The notes under the pieces were generated by a model, which saw only the letters and a list, made by a program, of their open reading frames with translations, did no database searches and was not told the origin of the DNA. Positions 54,503 to 64,000 of a DNA stretch of 64,000 bases are shown piece after piece. The stretch is from JBJMQS01 sp045802605 (GTDB lineage Bacteria > Planctomycetota > Planctomycetia > Gemmatales > Gemmataceae). Position numbers and translations under genes: made by a program. The stretch covers positions 241,634 to 305,633 of the forward strand of contig JBJMQS010000019.1 in assembly GCA_045802605.1 (NCBI GenBank), in the 5' to 3' direction. Numbering within the stretch: the first letter of the stretch is position 1; each line of letters opens with the position of its first letter.

Positions 54503-55780
54503 ATGAGCCACCGGACGACGCCGCCGGACCGTAGGATGCGACCCCCCTTGCGAGATATGGACCGCTTCAACCCACGTCGTGGGGCCGTTGTCCCATTTCT
54601 GCTCGTCTCCTTGACGGTCTTTCTGCTGCTCTTATCCCTCGCGGTGAATGCGAGTTGGATCTGGTCAGTGCACGAAGACATCAAGACGGCGACCGACGCC
54701 GCTGCGTTCGCCGCCGGCGCCTCACTGGCTGATGACGACATGCTCCGCGGCGACACATCCCTCTACCCGGCCCTGATGGGTCGGGTTGCCAACTCCGCGA
54801 TCTTCCTGGCCAACGCCAACCTGGTTCGTGCGCGACCATTCGAGCTGCGAGACAATCTGACCAACGATGCGCATGGCGACATCGTGCTCGGCGTCGTGAC
54901 CCTGCCCTTGGCCCGCGACTTTGTGCCGGTGCCAGGACGTGATCAAGTATCTGTCCAACAGGCGTTGATGAATACAGTTGTCATCCATGGCCGGCAAACA
55001 CGCGCTCGCCACAACGCGCCGCCGCTCGTCTTCGGAGTTTTGGCCGGTCGGCCCTACCAAGATGTGCAAGCCGTCTCGGCTGTTACGCTCGATCACGGCG
55101 TGCGAGGATTTGCCGCGCGATTTGGTCCCATCCCGCTCGCGCCAATTGCATTGTCCGCGGATGGCGGCGTGCAATCGTGGCCATCGCAAGTGGAGCAAGG
55201 CAACGGGCCTGATATTCTGACGCACGACTCCAACACGAATGCCTTTGGCGCAGGCCCCGACCAGATCCGCGAATTTCCCGCCGTCTACGCCACAGATGCA
55301 AGCCAGGTCGCCAACGCCAACGTCGCATTCATGCTGTTGCCCAGTGCGGACACCAGCCGGCTCGCAAGCCAACTCGACAGCGGTATCACGGCCGCGGACT
55401 TGACCGCGTATCAAGGTAAATTCGTGCTGCCTGATACTGGGACCAAGGACATCGCAGGCCAACAAGTGGGCCCTGCCGGCGGCGACCCGGTGATCCAAGG
55501 AGTCGCCGCCGCGCTCGATCGTTTGCGTGCAAGCGGCGCAGTGAGGGCGTGGCCACTCTACAGCGCATACGACTCCATGAACAACGTCGTGCATATCTCC
55601 GGCTTCGTCGCCGCGCGGGTCGCCAATGTGACGACACCCGCGGCAGGGCAGCCGCTTTCGTTCACTCTGCAAGCCACCATGATGGTAGCGCCCTCAGCCG
55701 TGACTGACACCGATTTGAACGGCGCCTTTGCGACCCGCAACGACAACCGCTACTTGTGCCGACTGCGAAGGATCGAGTAA
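54503..55780 (+). CDS. TadG-related pilus protein
   Basis: 425 residues. RRGAVVPFLLVSLTVFLLLL (residues 25-44) is the TadE/G-like N-terminal helix, then DIKTATDAAAFAAGASLADD. The large extracytoplasmic region has no other recognised domain. Its 3' end overlaps the region upstream of tadZ. Confidence 0.75.
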   Translation: MSHRTTPPDRRMRPPLRDMDRFNPRRGAVVPFLLVSLTVFLLLLSLAVNASWIWSVHEDIKTATDAAAFAAGASLADDDMLRGDTSLYPALMGRVANSAIFLANANLVRARPFELRDNLTNDAHGDIVLGVVTLPLARDFVPVPGRDQVSVQQALMNTVVIHGRQTRARHNAPPLVFGVLAGRPYQDVQAVSAVTLDHGVRGFAARFGPIPLAPIALSADGGVQSWPSQVEQGNGPDILTHDSNTNAFGAGPDQIREFPAVYATDASQVANANVAFMLLPSADTSRLASQLDSGITAADLTAYQGKFVLPDTGTKDIAGQQVGPAGGDPVIQGVAAALDRLRASGAVRAWPLYSAYDSMNNVVHISGFVAARVANVTTPAAGQPLSFTLQATMMVAPSAVTDTDLNGAFATRNDNRYLCRLRRIE

Positions 55781-55812
55781 CAACCCAGAGTAGCATGACC
55801 GGAGGAACCGAC

Positions 55813-56919
55813 ATGCGCCTCGTGATCGCAAGCGACTCCGCTGAAGAACGCCGTGCCTATCGCCAAGCCGCATTGGATGCGGGCTTGGCGTGCGAAGCCG
55901 ACGACTGTGTGAGCGTGGCCGCGTTGCCCAAGCGCTTGCAGCGCGGCGGCGTGGATGCCGCGCTCGCTTCGGTCGGCCTTGACGAATCGAAAATCCTCGG
56001 TGCGGTTCACCGCGCGGGTGCGGTGCCGCTCTACGCGGTTTGTGATTCGGCCGACGATCGGCTCGTGCCCACAATGCTGCGGGCCGGCGCCCGAGGATAT
56101 GTCCGACGATCAGCAGTCGCCAAGGACTTGGGCAACGTCGCCTCCGATCTGGAAGCTGGAACCTGTCCCGTCTCGCGGGGCCAATTGATTGCGGTGGTCG
56201 GCGGTCAGCATGGCGTCGGCGTCACAACGATTGCGACCAACCTCGCATTTGCGGCGGCGAGCCGCGCCCCGGGGCAGGTGGCACTCGTGCAGATTGTGGA
56301 TGGCGGCGGAGATTTGGCCCTCCACTTGGGAATTCAGCCTGAGTATCCGCTCGGTGAACTCGCCGCGGGATGGAGCCGGCTGAGCTTGGCGAGCCTCGAT
56401 CGGTTTCTGCTGAAGTACTCCAAGGGGCCGTCGATTCTGGCGGAGCAATCTGCCGGCGCGTCTGCGGTACAATGGAGTGCCGTGGCACTGCGGCACTTGC
56501 TCGTCCATTTGCGTTCACGATTCGCTTACGTGGTCGCCGACTTCGGTTTGGCCATGGATGCCGCACGAGTTGACGCCCTGCGAACGGCGGATGCCGTCAA
56601 CGTAGTGTTGCGGCTGGACGTGCCGACGTTGGAGAAGACGCGGCAGTACGTCGGAGCACTCGCCGGCCATGGCGTGTTCGGCGAGAAATTGACGGGAATT
56701 GTGAACTTCCATGGCCAGAGCGAAGAATGGCCCTGGACCAAAGCCCGGGCGGCATTGGGCTTGTCCATCGGCGGGTGGATACCCGATGATTCCGAGTCAG
56801 TGAACGCCGCCCGCAACGCGCGAAAGCCCTTGGTTTTGACGGCACGCAACAAGCCGATTGCCGCTAGTTTCGAGCGGCTGGCGGCCCAGCAATCCGCGGT
56901 GACACGCCGCGCGGCCTGA
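55813..56919 (+). CDS. TadZ/CpaE-like localisation ATPase
   Basis: 368 residues from ATG 55813, preceded by GGAGGAA. The N-terminal 115 residues form a receiver-like fold, with RAGARGYVRRSAV. The ATPase part has a deviant Walker A (GGQHGVGVTTIATNLAFA) lacking the usual invariant lysine before the final TT, as in TadZ-type proteins. It targets the pilus machine to its cell site. Confidence 0.8.
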   Translation: MRLVIASDSAEERRAYRQAALDAGLACEADDCVSVAALPKRLQRGGVDAALASVGLDESKILGAVHRAGAVPLYAVCDSADDRLVPTMLRAGARGYVRRSAVAKDLGNVASDLEAGTCPVSRGQLIAVVGGQHGVGVTTIATNLAFAAASRAPGQVALVQIVDGGGDLALHLGIQPEYPLGELAAGWSRLSLASLDRFLLKYSKGPSILAEQSAGASAVQWSAVALRHLLVHLRSRFAYVVADFGLAMDAARVDALRTADAVNVVLRLDVPTLEKTRQYVGALAGHGVFGEKLTGIVNFHGQSEEWPWTKARAALGLSIGGWIPDDSESVNAARNARKPLVLTARNKPIAASFERLAAQQSAVTRRAA

Positions 56920-56941
56920 CCACATATGTGGAGTGTTTGAG

Positions 56942-58261
56942 ATGTCGATGTCCTCGATGACCGAACCGATGATTGAGCTTCCACCGACGCGGAAGTTTCA
57001 GAAGCTCAAGTCCGACATCCACCGCCAACTGGTGGAGATGCTCGATATTTCGAAGCTCGATACCGTGAAGCCCGAGCGGCTTCGCCGCGACGTCCGGGCT
57101 CTCGCAGAAAAGTTGACCCGCGCCAGTGCGGAACCGCTTTCGCAACTCGAACAGGAGCGAATGGTCAACGAGATCATGCACGAGGTGTTCGGCCTCGGGC
57201 CGCTCGAGCAGTTCCTCAGCGATCCGGAAGTCAGCGATATTCTCGTCAATGGGCCCAACACGGTTTACGTCGAACGCCGCGGCCGGTTGGAAGAGACCAA
57301 CGTCGTCTTCGCCGACAACGCCCACCTGATGCAAGTCATTCAGCGAATCGCCGCTCGCGTGGGCCGGCGCGTGGATGAAATGTCGCCGATGGTCGATGCG
57401 CGCTTGGCCGACGGCTCGCGCGTCAACGCGATCATCCCGCCTTTGGCACTGGACGGCCCGGTGCTCTCAATTCGCCGCTTCGGCGTGCGTTTGCGTGCCG
57501 AGGACTTGCTGGCGAACAACACTGTGCCGACCGCAGTGCTCGAATTTCTCAAAGCGGCTGTCGCGTCGCGCATGAACATTTTGATTTCCGGCGGCACCGG
57601 CGCCGGCAAGACCACGCTGTTGAACACCTTGTCGCGATTCATTCCACACGATGAGCGATTGGTGACCATTGAAGACTCGGCGGAACTTCTGCTGCAGCAA
57701 AAGCACGTTGTCCGCCTGGAGACCCGCATGCCCAATGTCGAGGGAACGGGGCAATTCAATCAGCGCGATTTAGTCCGCAATGCGTTGCGTATGCGTCCGG
57801 ACCGCATCATCATCGGCGAGTGCCGCGGCGCCGAAGCGCTCGACATGCTCCAAGCCATGAACACGGGCCATGAAGGATCGTTGACGACGATTCACGCGAA
57901 TGACACTCGCGACGCCCTGGCGCGACTGGAAACGATGACCATGATGGCCGGGTTTGACCTGCCGGTGCCTGTGGTGAGAAACTACGTTGCATCCGCGATT
58001 CGCCTGGTCGTGCAGTTGGCCCGCTTGAAAGGTGGCGCGCGCAAAGTCGTCAGGATTTCCGAGATCGTCGGAATCCGCAAAGGACGATACTATGCCGTGC
58101 GCGACATCTTCGGGTTCCGGCAAACGGGGATTCGCGAGGGCCAAGCGGTCGGTGAATTTTACGCGACCGGCAAGCCGCCGAAGATCTTAGAGCGGCTCCA
58201 CGCGGCGGGCGCGCACCTGCCGGCGTCACTCTTCACGGAACGAGTGTTCCCCGCGGAGTAG
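56942..58261 (+). CDS. tadA: TadA/CpaF secretion ATPase
   Basis: 439 residues from ATG 56942, GGAG 8 bases upstream. Walker [10 protein letters not shown] (near residue 217), Asp box [12 protein letters not shown], Walker [14 protein letters not shown] (near 287) and the His box [14 protein letters not shown] are all intact. Powers Flp pilus assembly. Confidence 0.95.
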   Translation: MSMSSMTEPMIELPPTRKFQKLKSDIHRQLVEMLDISKLDTVKPERLRRDVRALAEKLTRASAEPLSQLEQERMVNEIMHEVFGLGPLEQFLSDPEVSDILVNGPNTVYVERRGRLEETNVVFADNAHLMQVIQRIAARVGRRVDEMSPMVDARLADGSRVNAIIPPLALDGPVLSIRRFGVRLRAEDLLANNTVPTAVLEFLKAAVASRMNILISGGTGAGKTTLLNTLSRFIPHDERLVTIEDSAELLLQQKHVVRLETRMPNVEGTGQFNQRDLVRNALRMRPDRIIIGECRGAEALDMLQAMNTGHEGSLTTIHANDTRDALARLETMTMMAGFDLPVPVVRNYVASAIRLVVQLARLKGGARKVVRISEIVGIRKGRYYAVRDIFGFRQTGIREGQAVGEFYATGKPPKILERLHAAGAHLPASLFTERVFPAE

Positions 58262-58273
58262 GAGAAAGCGTCC

Positions 58274-59200
58274 TTGAACGAGCCGTTGCTGATTCTGCTG
58301 ATCGTCTTAGGCACCACGGCAGTGGTCATGGTCGCGTTTGCGATCGTCCGTGGGGTCATCGACTCCCGTCGCGGCGAACTGCCGCCGCTGGACGATGAAG
58401 GGCCAAGCGGATTGGTGCTGCCCGAGGTGCCCAATGCGCGCAATCCCCGGGAGCGCGTCGATCGGTTTTTCGACCGGCTAATTCTCGACACGGGAATGCG
58501 AATCGACTCCGCCCAGGCCATCGCCATCATTGCCCTCGGCGGCGTGATCGGCGCGGGTATTCCGCTCATTTTTCGTGATGACCTAATCCTGGCGGCGACA
58601 GGACTCATCGTGGGCGTCCTATTGCCCTTCGCTTTTTTCACGATTCAGCGTGCTCGGTATCGGCGGCGAATCCAGGACCAATTGCCTGATGCCGTGTTTT
58701 TGATCGCCCGATCATTGCGGGCCGGACAAAACCTGGAACAGTCGATGGCTACAGTCGCGCGTTACGGCACGCAGCCGTTGGCGCGTGAATTTCGCTGGGT
58801 CGTCGAGCAGACGGACCTGGGCCTGAACGTTTCAGCGGCTCTTCAAGGCATGGCGCGACGGCTCGGCGTGACCGATTTCAACATCTTCGTAACCGCCGTC
58901 TCCTTGTACAGAAATTTGGGCGGCAACCTGGCCATGCTGCTCGAGCGCGTGGCCACCTCAATTCGCGACCGCAACCAGTTCCGCGGCTACTTCCGTGCCG
59001 CGACAGCCTTGGGGCGCATTACGGGATTCGTCATCGCGTTGGCGCCGCTTGTGATCTTGGCTGCCTATTCCATTTGGCAGCCCGAGTTCGTCCAGCGATT
59101 GACGTCAACGGCACCCGGCATTCGTGCATTGACCGTAGCGGTGTTGCTGGAAATCATCGGCGTGATTTGGCTCTATCTGATCCTTCGCATCGAGTATTAA
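58274..59200 (+). CDS. tadB: TadB-like inner-membrane platform protein
   Basis: 308 residues. It starts with TTG 58274 behind a GGAG site. Four membrane segments; the type II secretion F-domain has QDQLPDAVFLIARSLRAGQN and AVSLYRNLGGNLAMLLERVA. Together with TadC it forms the platform that TadA works on. Confidence 0.88.
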   Translation: MNEPLLILLIVLGTTAVVMVAFAIVRGVIDSRRGELPPLDDEGPSGLVLPEVPNARNPRERVDRFFDRLILDTGMRIDSAQAIAIIALGGVIGAGIPLIFRDDLILAATGLIVGVLLPFAFFTIQRARYRRRIQDQLPDAVFLIARSLRAGQNLEQSMATVARYGTQPLAREFRWVVEQTDLGLNVSAALQGMARRLGVTDFNIFVTAVSLYRNLGGNLAMLLERVATSIRDRNQFRGYFRAATALGRITGFVIALAPLVILAAYSIWQPEFVQRLTSTAPGIRALTVAVLLEIIGVIWLYLILRIEY

Positions 59201-59215
59201 GACTGAGGACGACGG

Positions 59216-60196
59216 ATGTGGAGTGAATGGCTAGCGATAGGTCTGATTGCCGCGGGCGTGGCACTGGGGCTATTCCCCGTGTTCCTTTCGCTCGCGCGTC
59301 GCCGGCAAACCAACGCTGTCACGTCCGCCGATATCGATCTTGATGCTGATACCACGCGACCGCTGCTGGGCGAGATGACTGAGCCGCTCGCTGAGCAAAT
59401 CCCAATGACCGGACCAGGACGCAGCGACTTGCATCGCTTGCTGCAGGCGGCCGGCTTCTACCACCGCACTGCCCTCGCCGAATTCCGCGCCATCCGAACC
59501 GTCCTGACAATCCTGCCGCTATTGTTTGCCGCGGCGATCGCCCTGCTCGTGCCGCAGCCATTGATTGGTCGAGCGATTATTGGCGGTGTCATCGGCGCGC
59601 TCGTTGGCTTCAGTTTGCCCCGCGTGGTCTTGGCACTTCGGGCGCGATCGCGCGGCCGGACGATTGCCCGCGGGCTGCCGCTTATGATCGACCTTTTGAC
59701 ACTCTGTTTAACGGCGGGGCAAAACCTGGTGTCCGCCCTTGGCCAAGTGGCCATCGAATTGCGGCATTCAAATCCTGTGCTTGCGCAGGAATTGACGATC
59801 GTTCATCGGCAGGCTGAACTTCACAGCATGGAATCCGCGCTGCAGCAGTGGGCCGACCGCGTGCAGGTGCCCGAAGTATCCAATTTGGCGATGCTTCTGA
59901 TCCAGTCGGAGCGGCTAGGAACCGACACCGCCGCGACGCTGACTGAGATGGCCAATAACTTCCGCGCCACCGCCCGCCAGCGAGCCGAAAGCCAAGCCAA
60001 CCGCACCAGCTTTTGGATGCTCTTCCCGTCCGTATTTTGCTTTTGGGTGGCGGCGGCCATCATGCTGATCGGCCCGGCCTATCTCGAATTCTTCGATTAT
60101 CGCCAGCGGACCAATACGCAGAACAGCGAAACCACACGGCGTAGCATCGATCGGGCTAACCGCCGAACCAACCCGCGTGTGCCCGAGCAGCCGTAA
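59216..60196 (+). CDS. tadC: TadC-like inner-membrane platform protein
   Basis: 326 residues. Four membrane segments; F-domain with GLPLMIDLLTLCLTAGQNLV, ALQQWADRVQVPEVSNLAML and QSERLGTDTAATLTEMANNF. Last gene of the pilus locus; its stop nearly abuts the convergent purE. Confidence 0.88.
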   Translation: MWSEWLAIGLIAAGVALGLFPVFLSLARRRQTNAVTSADIDLDADTTRPLLGEMTEPLAEQIPMTGPGRSDLHRLLQAAGFYHRTALAEFRAIRTVLTILPLLFAAAIALLVPQPLIGRAIIGGVIGALVGFSLPRVVLALRARSRGRTIARGLPLMIDLLTLCLTAGQNLVSALGQVAIELRHSNPVLAQELTIVHRQAELHSMESALQQWADRVQVPEVSNLAMLLIQSERLGTDTAATLTEMANNFRATARQRAESQANRTSFWMLFPSVFCFWVAAAIMLIGPAYLEFFDYRQRTNTQNSETTRRSIDRANRRTNPRVPEQP

Positions 60197-60198
60197 CA

Positions 60199-60687
60199 TC
60201 AGCCGCGCGGATCGGTGTACGCCAGCGCATTCTCCGTTTGTTTCTTCCGGAAGGCTTCCACGGCCTGTCGAAACTCCGGATGCTTGGCCCCCACAATGGT
60301 CGTCGCCAGAATCGCGGCGTTGATCGCTCCCGATTTACCGATCGCCAGCGTGCCCACCGGGATGCCGGCCGGCATTTGCACGATTGCCAAAAGAGCGTCG
60401 AGCCCATTGAGCGCGGTTGAGGGAATGGGCACGCCGAGCACCGGCAACGTCGTCTTTGCTGCCAAGACTCCGGGCAGATGCGCCGCCCCGCCCGCGCCGG
60501 CGATGATCACTTCCAACCCGCGGTTGACCGCCGATGCCGCATAGTCCGCGACGGCATCGGGCGTCCGATGCGCCGACATCACGCGTGCTTCGTACGGCAC
60601 TCCGAGATTATCGAGCGTGGTCGCGGTGTGCTGCAGCGTTTCCCAATCTGTCTTCGAACCCATCAAAAGGCCAATCAAGGGTGCCAT
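60199..60687 (-). CDS. purE: N5-carboxyaminoimidazole ribonucleotide mutase
   Basis: 162 residues. GLLMGSKTDWETLQHTA, VMSAHRTPDAVADYA and VIIAGAGGAAHLPGVLAAKT are diagnostic, with the conserved GSxxD and SAHRTP residues. Converts N5-CAIR to CAIR in purine synthesis. purK is not in the window. Confidence 0.96.
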   Translation of the reverse strand: MAPLIGLLMGSKTDWETLQHTATTLDNLGVPYEARVMSAHRTPDAVADYAASAVNRGLEVIIAGAGGAAHLPGVLAAKTTLPVLGVPIPSTALNGLDALLAIVQMPAGIPVGTLAIGKSGAINAAILATTIVGAKHPEFRQAVEAFRKKQTENALAYTDPRG

Positions 60688-60845
60688 CGCATCTCCTTTT
60701 GAAAAACGAATTTATCGGAGAAAGGTTACGATGGTTCGTTGGAAAAACGAGCCGTCCCCGGGACGGGAGAGTGCGAATGATCAAATGTTCGTGGTCAGAC
60801 CGCACTGAAGTCCGCGAACTGATCGGTCAATGGCTCGGAGGAAAT

Positions 60846-60892
60846 CATGTCGATAGTCGGCGTCCCCCGGGGGCAGACCGACTATCGACATG
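60846..60892. repeat. Inverted repeat downstream of the right giant protein gene
   Basis: Perfect 15-base arms CATGTCGATAGTCGG and CCGACTATCGACATG, with inner GCGTCCCCCGGGGGC pairing. It lies just after the stop of the leftward giant gene and may terminate it. Confidence 0.7.
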
Positions 60893-60908
60893 AGAAATTA
60901 ACTGCACA

Positions 60909-63900
60909 TCAAGGCGCCTGAGAGATGCTCTGGCGGAAGGCCAGGTAATCCTCTTGATCCACGTCTCCACTGTTCTGGAAGTCGAAGTTCGGATTTGGAC
61001 CACTGGATATCGTGTTACGGAACAGGAGGTAGTCATTCTGGTCAATACTGCCATCGCCTGTTGCGTCGCCGAACGCTCGGAAGAACTTGTTCGCGAGTGT
61101 GCCCGTCTGTTGATAGTTCGTGCCCGGGGCGGCTCCTGAACCATTCAGGCCTCCGCCGGTGCCGACGACTTTCGACGCATCGATCGTGAGATCATAGTAA
61201 CCATTGACCAGCGACAAGGTATCGTCCACCGCATCCGCAATGCTACCAGCGAGTGGATTCGCGAACGTAATCGTCACTGAGTTCGTCGTGCCCGTGACCG
61301 GATTGGCCACAAGCGTCACATCGACGTTGGGGCCAGTCGAGATGCTGTTCGCTTGATTGCGGTGGAGCTTGAAGGCGTCGGCGACATTGCCCGTAAACGT
61401 AACCGGGCTGGAGAACGTGACGATGAGGCGTCGGACTTCCGATCGCTGAACCGTCGCATCGACGCCATACAGGGTACCGCCGACTCCATTATCGAGGACC
61501 AACGATGTCACGGTGGGCGGCGTCAGAGCTGTGAGGGTCACATCGTTGCCGTCGCCCCCCACGTAACTGATTGAGAAGTGATAGGGGCCGACGGCGACGA
61601 TCGAGCCTTCGGCATATCCGTTGAAGGTACTGGTGACAGCGTCACTCGTCGTGTCGTTGTCGATGATCTTGAAGACTTGCCCAGGGGCCGGTGCGTAACC
61701 GAGGCTGACCTGCAATGTGGCGCTTCCCAGGTCGACCGACCCGGTGACGGCCAGCTGATCATATTGCGTGCCCGGATTCGTGCCGTTGAGCTCGACCACA
61801 AACGTTGAACCAGTGTTGAATGTCACACTGCTGGTGGACAGTTTTCCTGGGCTGGACCCTGGGGTAACTTTGCCCGTACCCGAGACAGTCACAGATCCGA
61901 CCGAACCAGTGCCACCCAAAGTTCCGGCGACCTGCACCAGGCCCGCAGCGTTGAAGGAGCCGTTGACATAGGTCGTGACGCCGTTCGGAATCACCAGCAC
62001 GCCGGCTTGATTGCCAAGCGAATTAAACGTGGCGACTTGGCCGACAGCGTTGAGGGTGATAGTGTCAGGAGTCTGGACAGTGCCAGCGGCCTGGGTGATG
62101 GGCCCGCCGGCATTCATCGTGATGTCGTCGTTGGCAGCGACATTTCCGTTGAGCAAAGTGCTGCCGCCGCTTGTCAGCGTAACCTGCCCGTTGGCAGAAA
62201 TACTGCCGTCCACCTTGATGGTTCGGCCAGCATTCAAAGACACATCGCTGCCGGAACTGGTCACGGTATTGGCGACGACGATGGTCAAATCACTGGTCGC
62301 ACCCGTGGTGCTCAGGGTTACGGAGCCGGTCGCGACCACGCCAGATACTCCATCCACCGTATCGACCGAGAAGCCTGTCGGGTCGCCCGTAAACGTCGCA
62401 TTGCCAGCCGACATCGCCATGGCCAACCGAGATACATCTGCGGTTAGTGCGGTCATGTTCGCGCCGCTGACGGCGGTCACTGCAAGATTATTGACCGTGA
62501 TGCCGGCGGCAGTCGCGGTGACATTTGCGCCGGTCGTTAAGTGTAAGGTTGAGATGTTGGCCGTGACATCAATATCACTGCTCACGGTGATTGCGCCGGC
62601 ATTCGCATCGCCGATGCGAAGCACGCCGGCGAATACGCGAGCCAGTTCCGCGTTGGTAAGGCCCAGCGTCAGCGGCGAGCCGCTGAGAACGTTGGCACCG
62701 CCAAGGTCAATCTTCGTGCCGGAGGTGCGTTCGCGAATTGTCGCGATCGCATTTCCAGTCGCGCCGGCTTTAATCGTCGAGGCCGCATCAACGATGTTGA
62801 CGCTATCAGCAACAATGGTGACAGTTCCGGTGCCGCCGCTCGATACGGTAGCGCCTGTATCTAGGCGAAGTGCGTCACTGGTGCCATTACCGCCTTCGGC
62901 GGTGATGGAGACTGGCCCGCCGGCGCTACTGACGATGCCGCCGGGAATGTAAACGCCGTAGTCAAATGTGCCCGCCGCGCCGCCCTTCCCGTTGATATCG
63001 AGAGCGCCCGAGCCGCCAGCGGTGATGGATCCTTCCACCACGACACCGTAGTTGCCATCCGACCCCGCGCTGCCGCCACCGGTACCTGTCACAGAAACGT
63101 CGCCGCCAGCGGAGCTGATTCCGGTGGCGCCCACAAAGACGCCCCAATTATCGCTGCCTGCTCCCAAGCCGCCGAGACCCAACACAGTGACTTTGCCTGA
63201 TCCGCCGGCCGCGACAACTCCCTGAACGATGACGCCGACATTGCCACCGGACGAGAGTGCGGTGCCGCCACCGTTTCCGGTAATAGAAATCGCACCGTTG
63301 TTCGTTGCAACAGATCCGCCAACAATCGATACGCCGTCATTGCTGGTACCGGTGGTTGCACCGCCGGTGCCTAGCAGCGACACGCTGGCGGAACCCGTGG
63401 CCGTGATCGTACCGGTGACTTCGATACCAAAGTTCGAGTCGGCCGCTAGGATTCCGCCGCCTTGGCCAACCAAGGAGATGGCGCTGGCCGAATTGACGGT
63501 TCCGCTGACAAAGACACCCCAGTTGTCAGCGGCATTAGCTGCTCCGCCGGTGCCTTGGACAGTCATGGCACCCGTAACATCAACCTCGCCGGCCAACACG
63601 ACACCATGGTTGAACCCGAGGGTATCGATCCCGCCACCGATGCCGACGACCGAGATCGAGCCGCCCGACAGGGTGACTGTGTCACTGTCAAACAGCACAC
63701 CCACATTGTTGGCTCCGCTGCTCTTACCGCCGGTGCCATTGAGGCTCACCGCGCCACCAGTGCTGATGGTCACGGTGCTGCTGCCCAGGTGAATACCGAC
63801 TTGCCCTCCGACGGTGTCATCACCACCGCGACCCACCAAGCTGATTGTGCCTGTCGTGCTCTTGATCTGGGCATCGTTGACATCGATGCCGATGAAGTTG

Positions 63901-63998
63901 CCCGAGCTGGCCGTTGTTTGCTGATTAGCTCGGAAGCTTAGATTGCCCGCGGTGCTCGTCCAATCCGCGGCGATCACGATGTTCTGCGCGGTGACCAC
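60909..63998 (-). CDS. Giant secreted repeat protein with C-terminal dockerin (5' end beyond the window)
   Basis: 1029 residues are visible and the frame is open to the window edge, so the N-terminus is missing; the first codon inside is GTG but probably internal. Residues about 40-400 are nine or so repeats of 33-40 residues of the kind SVTGTGGGSAGSDGNYGVVV, with a recurring xNxGV core. A hemagglutinin/autotransporter-like beta-solenoid follows (to about 720), then a segment ending ... FNTGSTFVVELNG. From about 829 the C-terminal module matches the left giant protein, ending in GDATGDGSIDQNDY and FQNSGDVDQEDY calcium loops. Inferred surface or extracellular protein. Confidence 0.8.
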   Translation of the reverse strand: MVTAQNIVIAADWTSTAGNLSFRANQQTTASSGNFIGIDVNDAQIKSTTGTISLVGRGGDDTVGGQVGIHLGSSTVTISTGGAVSLNGTGGKSSGANNVGVLFDSDTVTLSGGSISVVGIGGGIDTLGFNHGVVLAGEVDVTGAMTVQGTGGAANAADNWGVFVSGTVNSASAISLVGQGGGILAADSNFGIEVTGTITATGSASVSLLGTGGATTGTSNDGVSIVGGSVATNNGAISITGNGGGTALSSGGNVGVIVQGVVAAGGSGKVTVLGLGGLGAGSDNWGVFVGATGISSAGGDVSVTGTGGGSAGSDGNYGVVVEGSITAGGSGALDINGKGGAAGTFDYGVYIPGGIVSSAGGPVSITAEGGNGTSDALRLDTGATVSSGGTGTVTIVADSVNIVDAASTIKAGATGNAIATIRERTSGTKIDLGGANVLSGSPLTLGLTNAELARVFAGVLRIGDANAGAITVSSDIDVTANISTLHLTTGANVTATAAGITVNNLAVTAVSGANMTALTADVSRLAMAMSAGNATFTGDPTGFSVDTVDGVSGVVATGSVTLSTTGATSDLTIVVANTVTSSGSDVSLNAGRTIKVDGSISANGQVTLTSGGSTLLNGNVAANDDITMNAGGPITQAAGTVQTPDTITLNAVGQVATFNSLGNQAGVLVIPNGVTTYVNGSFNAAGLVQVAGTLGGTGSVGSVTVSGTGKVTPGSSPGKLSTSSVTFNTGSTFVVELNGTNPGTQYDQLAVTGSVDLGSATLQVSLGYAPAPGQVFKIIDNDTTSDAVTSTFNGYAEGSIVAVGPYHFSISYVGGDGNDVTLTALTPPTVTSLVLDNGVGGTLYGVDATVQRSEVRRLIVTFSSPVTFTGNVADAFKLHRNQANSISTGPNVDVTLVANPVTGTTNSVTITFANPLAGSIADAVDDTLSLVNGYYDLTIDASKVVGTGGGLNGSGAAPGTNYQQTGTLANKFFRAFGDATGDGSIDQNDYLLFRNTISSGPNPNFDFQNSGDVDQEDYLAFRQSISQAP

Positions 63999-64000
63999 CA

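Noticed and set aside
54722..55672. 316-codon - strand open frame in the TadG-like gene
   Set aside because: Lies within the co-directional pilus locus and matches no family; antisense artefact.
60719..60893. Short + strand frames near purE, one with a GGAGG-type site
   Set aside because: They are built from the inverted repeat at 60846-60892 and run into the antisense of the giant gene; no coding character.
62011..62952. 313-codon + strand open frame in the right giant protein
   Set aside because: Pro/Val/Ala-rich antisense product of a Gly/Thr-rich repeat protein.

Overview
The window looks like a chromosomal segment of a planctomycete. The evidence is a DUF1559-type protein, a DUF3634 protein, very large secreted beta-helix proteins ending in dockerin-like loops, short-form adenylate kinase, a ribosomal cluster without L30, and moderately high GC. 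LptE- and BamD-like lipoproteins imply a diderm envelope. I saw no rRNA or tRNA gene, no CRISPR array and no replication origin.

Layout. (1) 1-15.5 kb: a giant surface protein, a 0.9-kb gap without a gene, an envelope/housekeeping run (ybeY, recO, bamD-like, lptE-like), a DUF1559 protein, a methyltransferase, a lipid kinase, a PAP2 phosphatase, a metallophosphoesterase, glmS and an unknown secreted protein. (2) 15.6-34.0 kb, leftward: a merged S10/spc/alpha ribosomal cluster from rpsJ to rplQ with secY, adk, map and rpoA. No rplC (L3), rplX (L24), rpmD (L30) or infA is present, and there is no room for them in the tight junctions. Between map and rpmJ lies an accessory insert: a tyrosine integrase lacking its nucleophile and an HNH nuclease with a probable phosphorothioate-DNA-binding domain. 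(3) 34.1-38.9 kb: small accessory genes (orphan HicB, a frameshifted membrane gene), then a partial respiratory complex I operon in the order nuoI-A-B-C-D. (4) 38.9-50.6 kb: clpS, a papain-like amidase, an MFS transporter, a gluzincin-like protein, a rhomboid protease, a degenerate nucleoside hydrolase and membrane proteins. (5) 50.7-60.2 kb, rightward: a Tad/Flp pilus locus with two near-identical pilins, prepilin peptidase, TadE, CpaB, TadG, TadZ, TadA, TadB and TadC, but no secretin. (6) purE, then the 3' part of a second giant dockerin protein running off the right edge.

A striking feature is the set of long inverted repeats filling gene junctions, including junctions inside the ribosomal operon. 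Several occur as pairs: the same sequence family appears twice in the window at unrelated loci. One family also occurs as half-copies that carry the stop codon of one ribosomal gene and lead into the ribosome binding site of the next.
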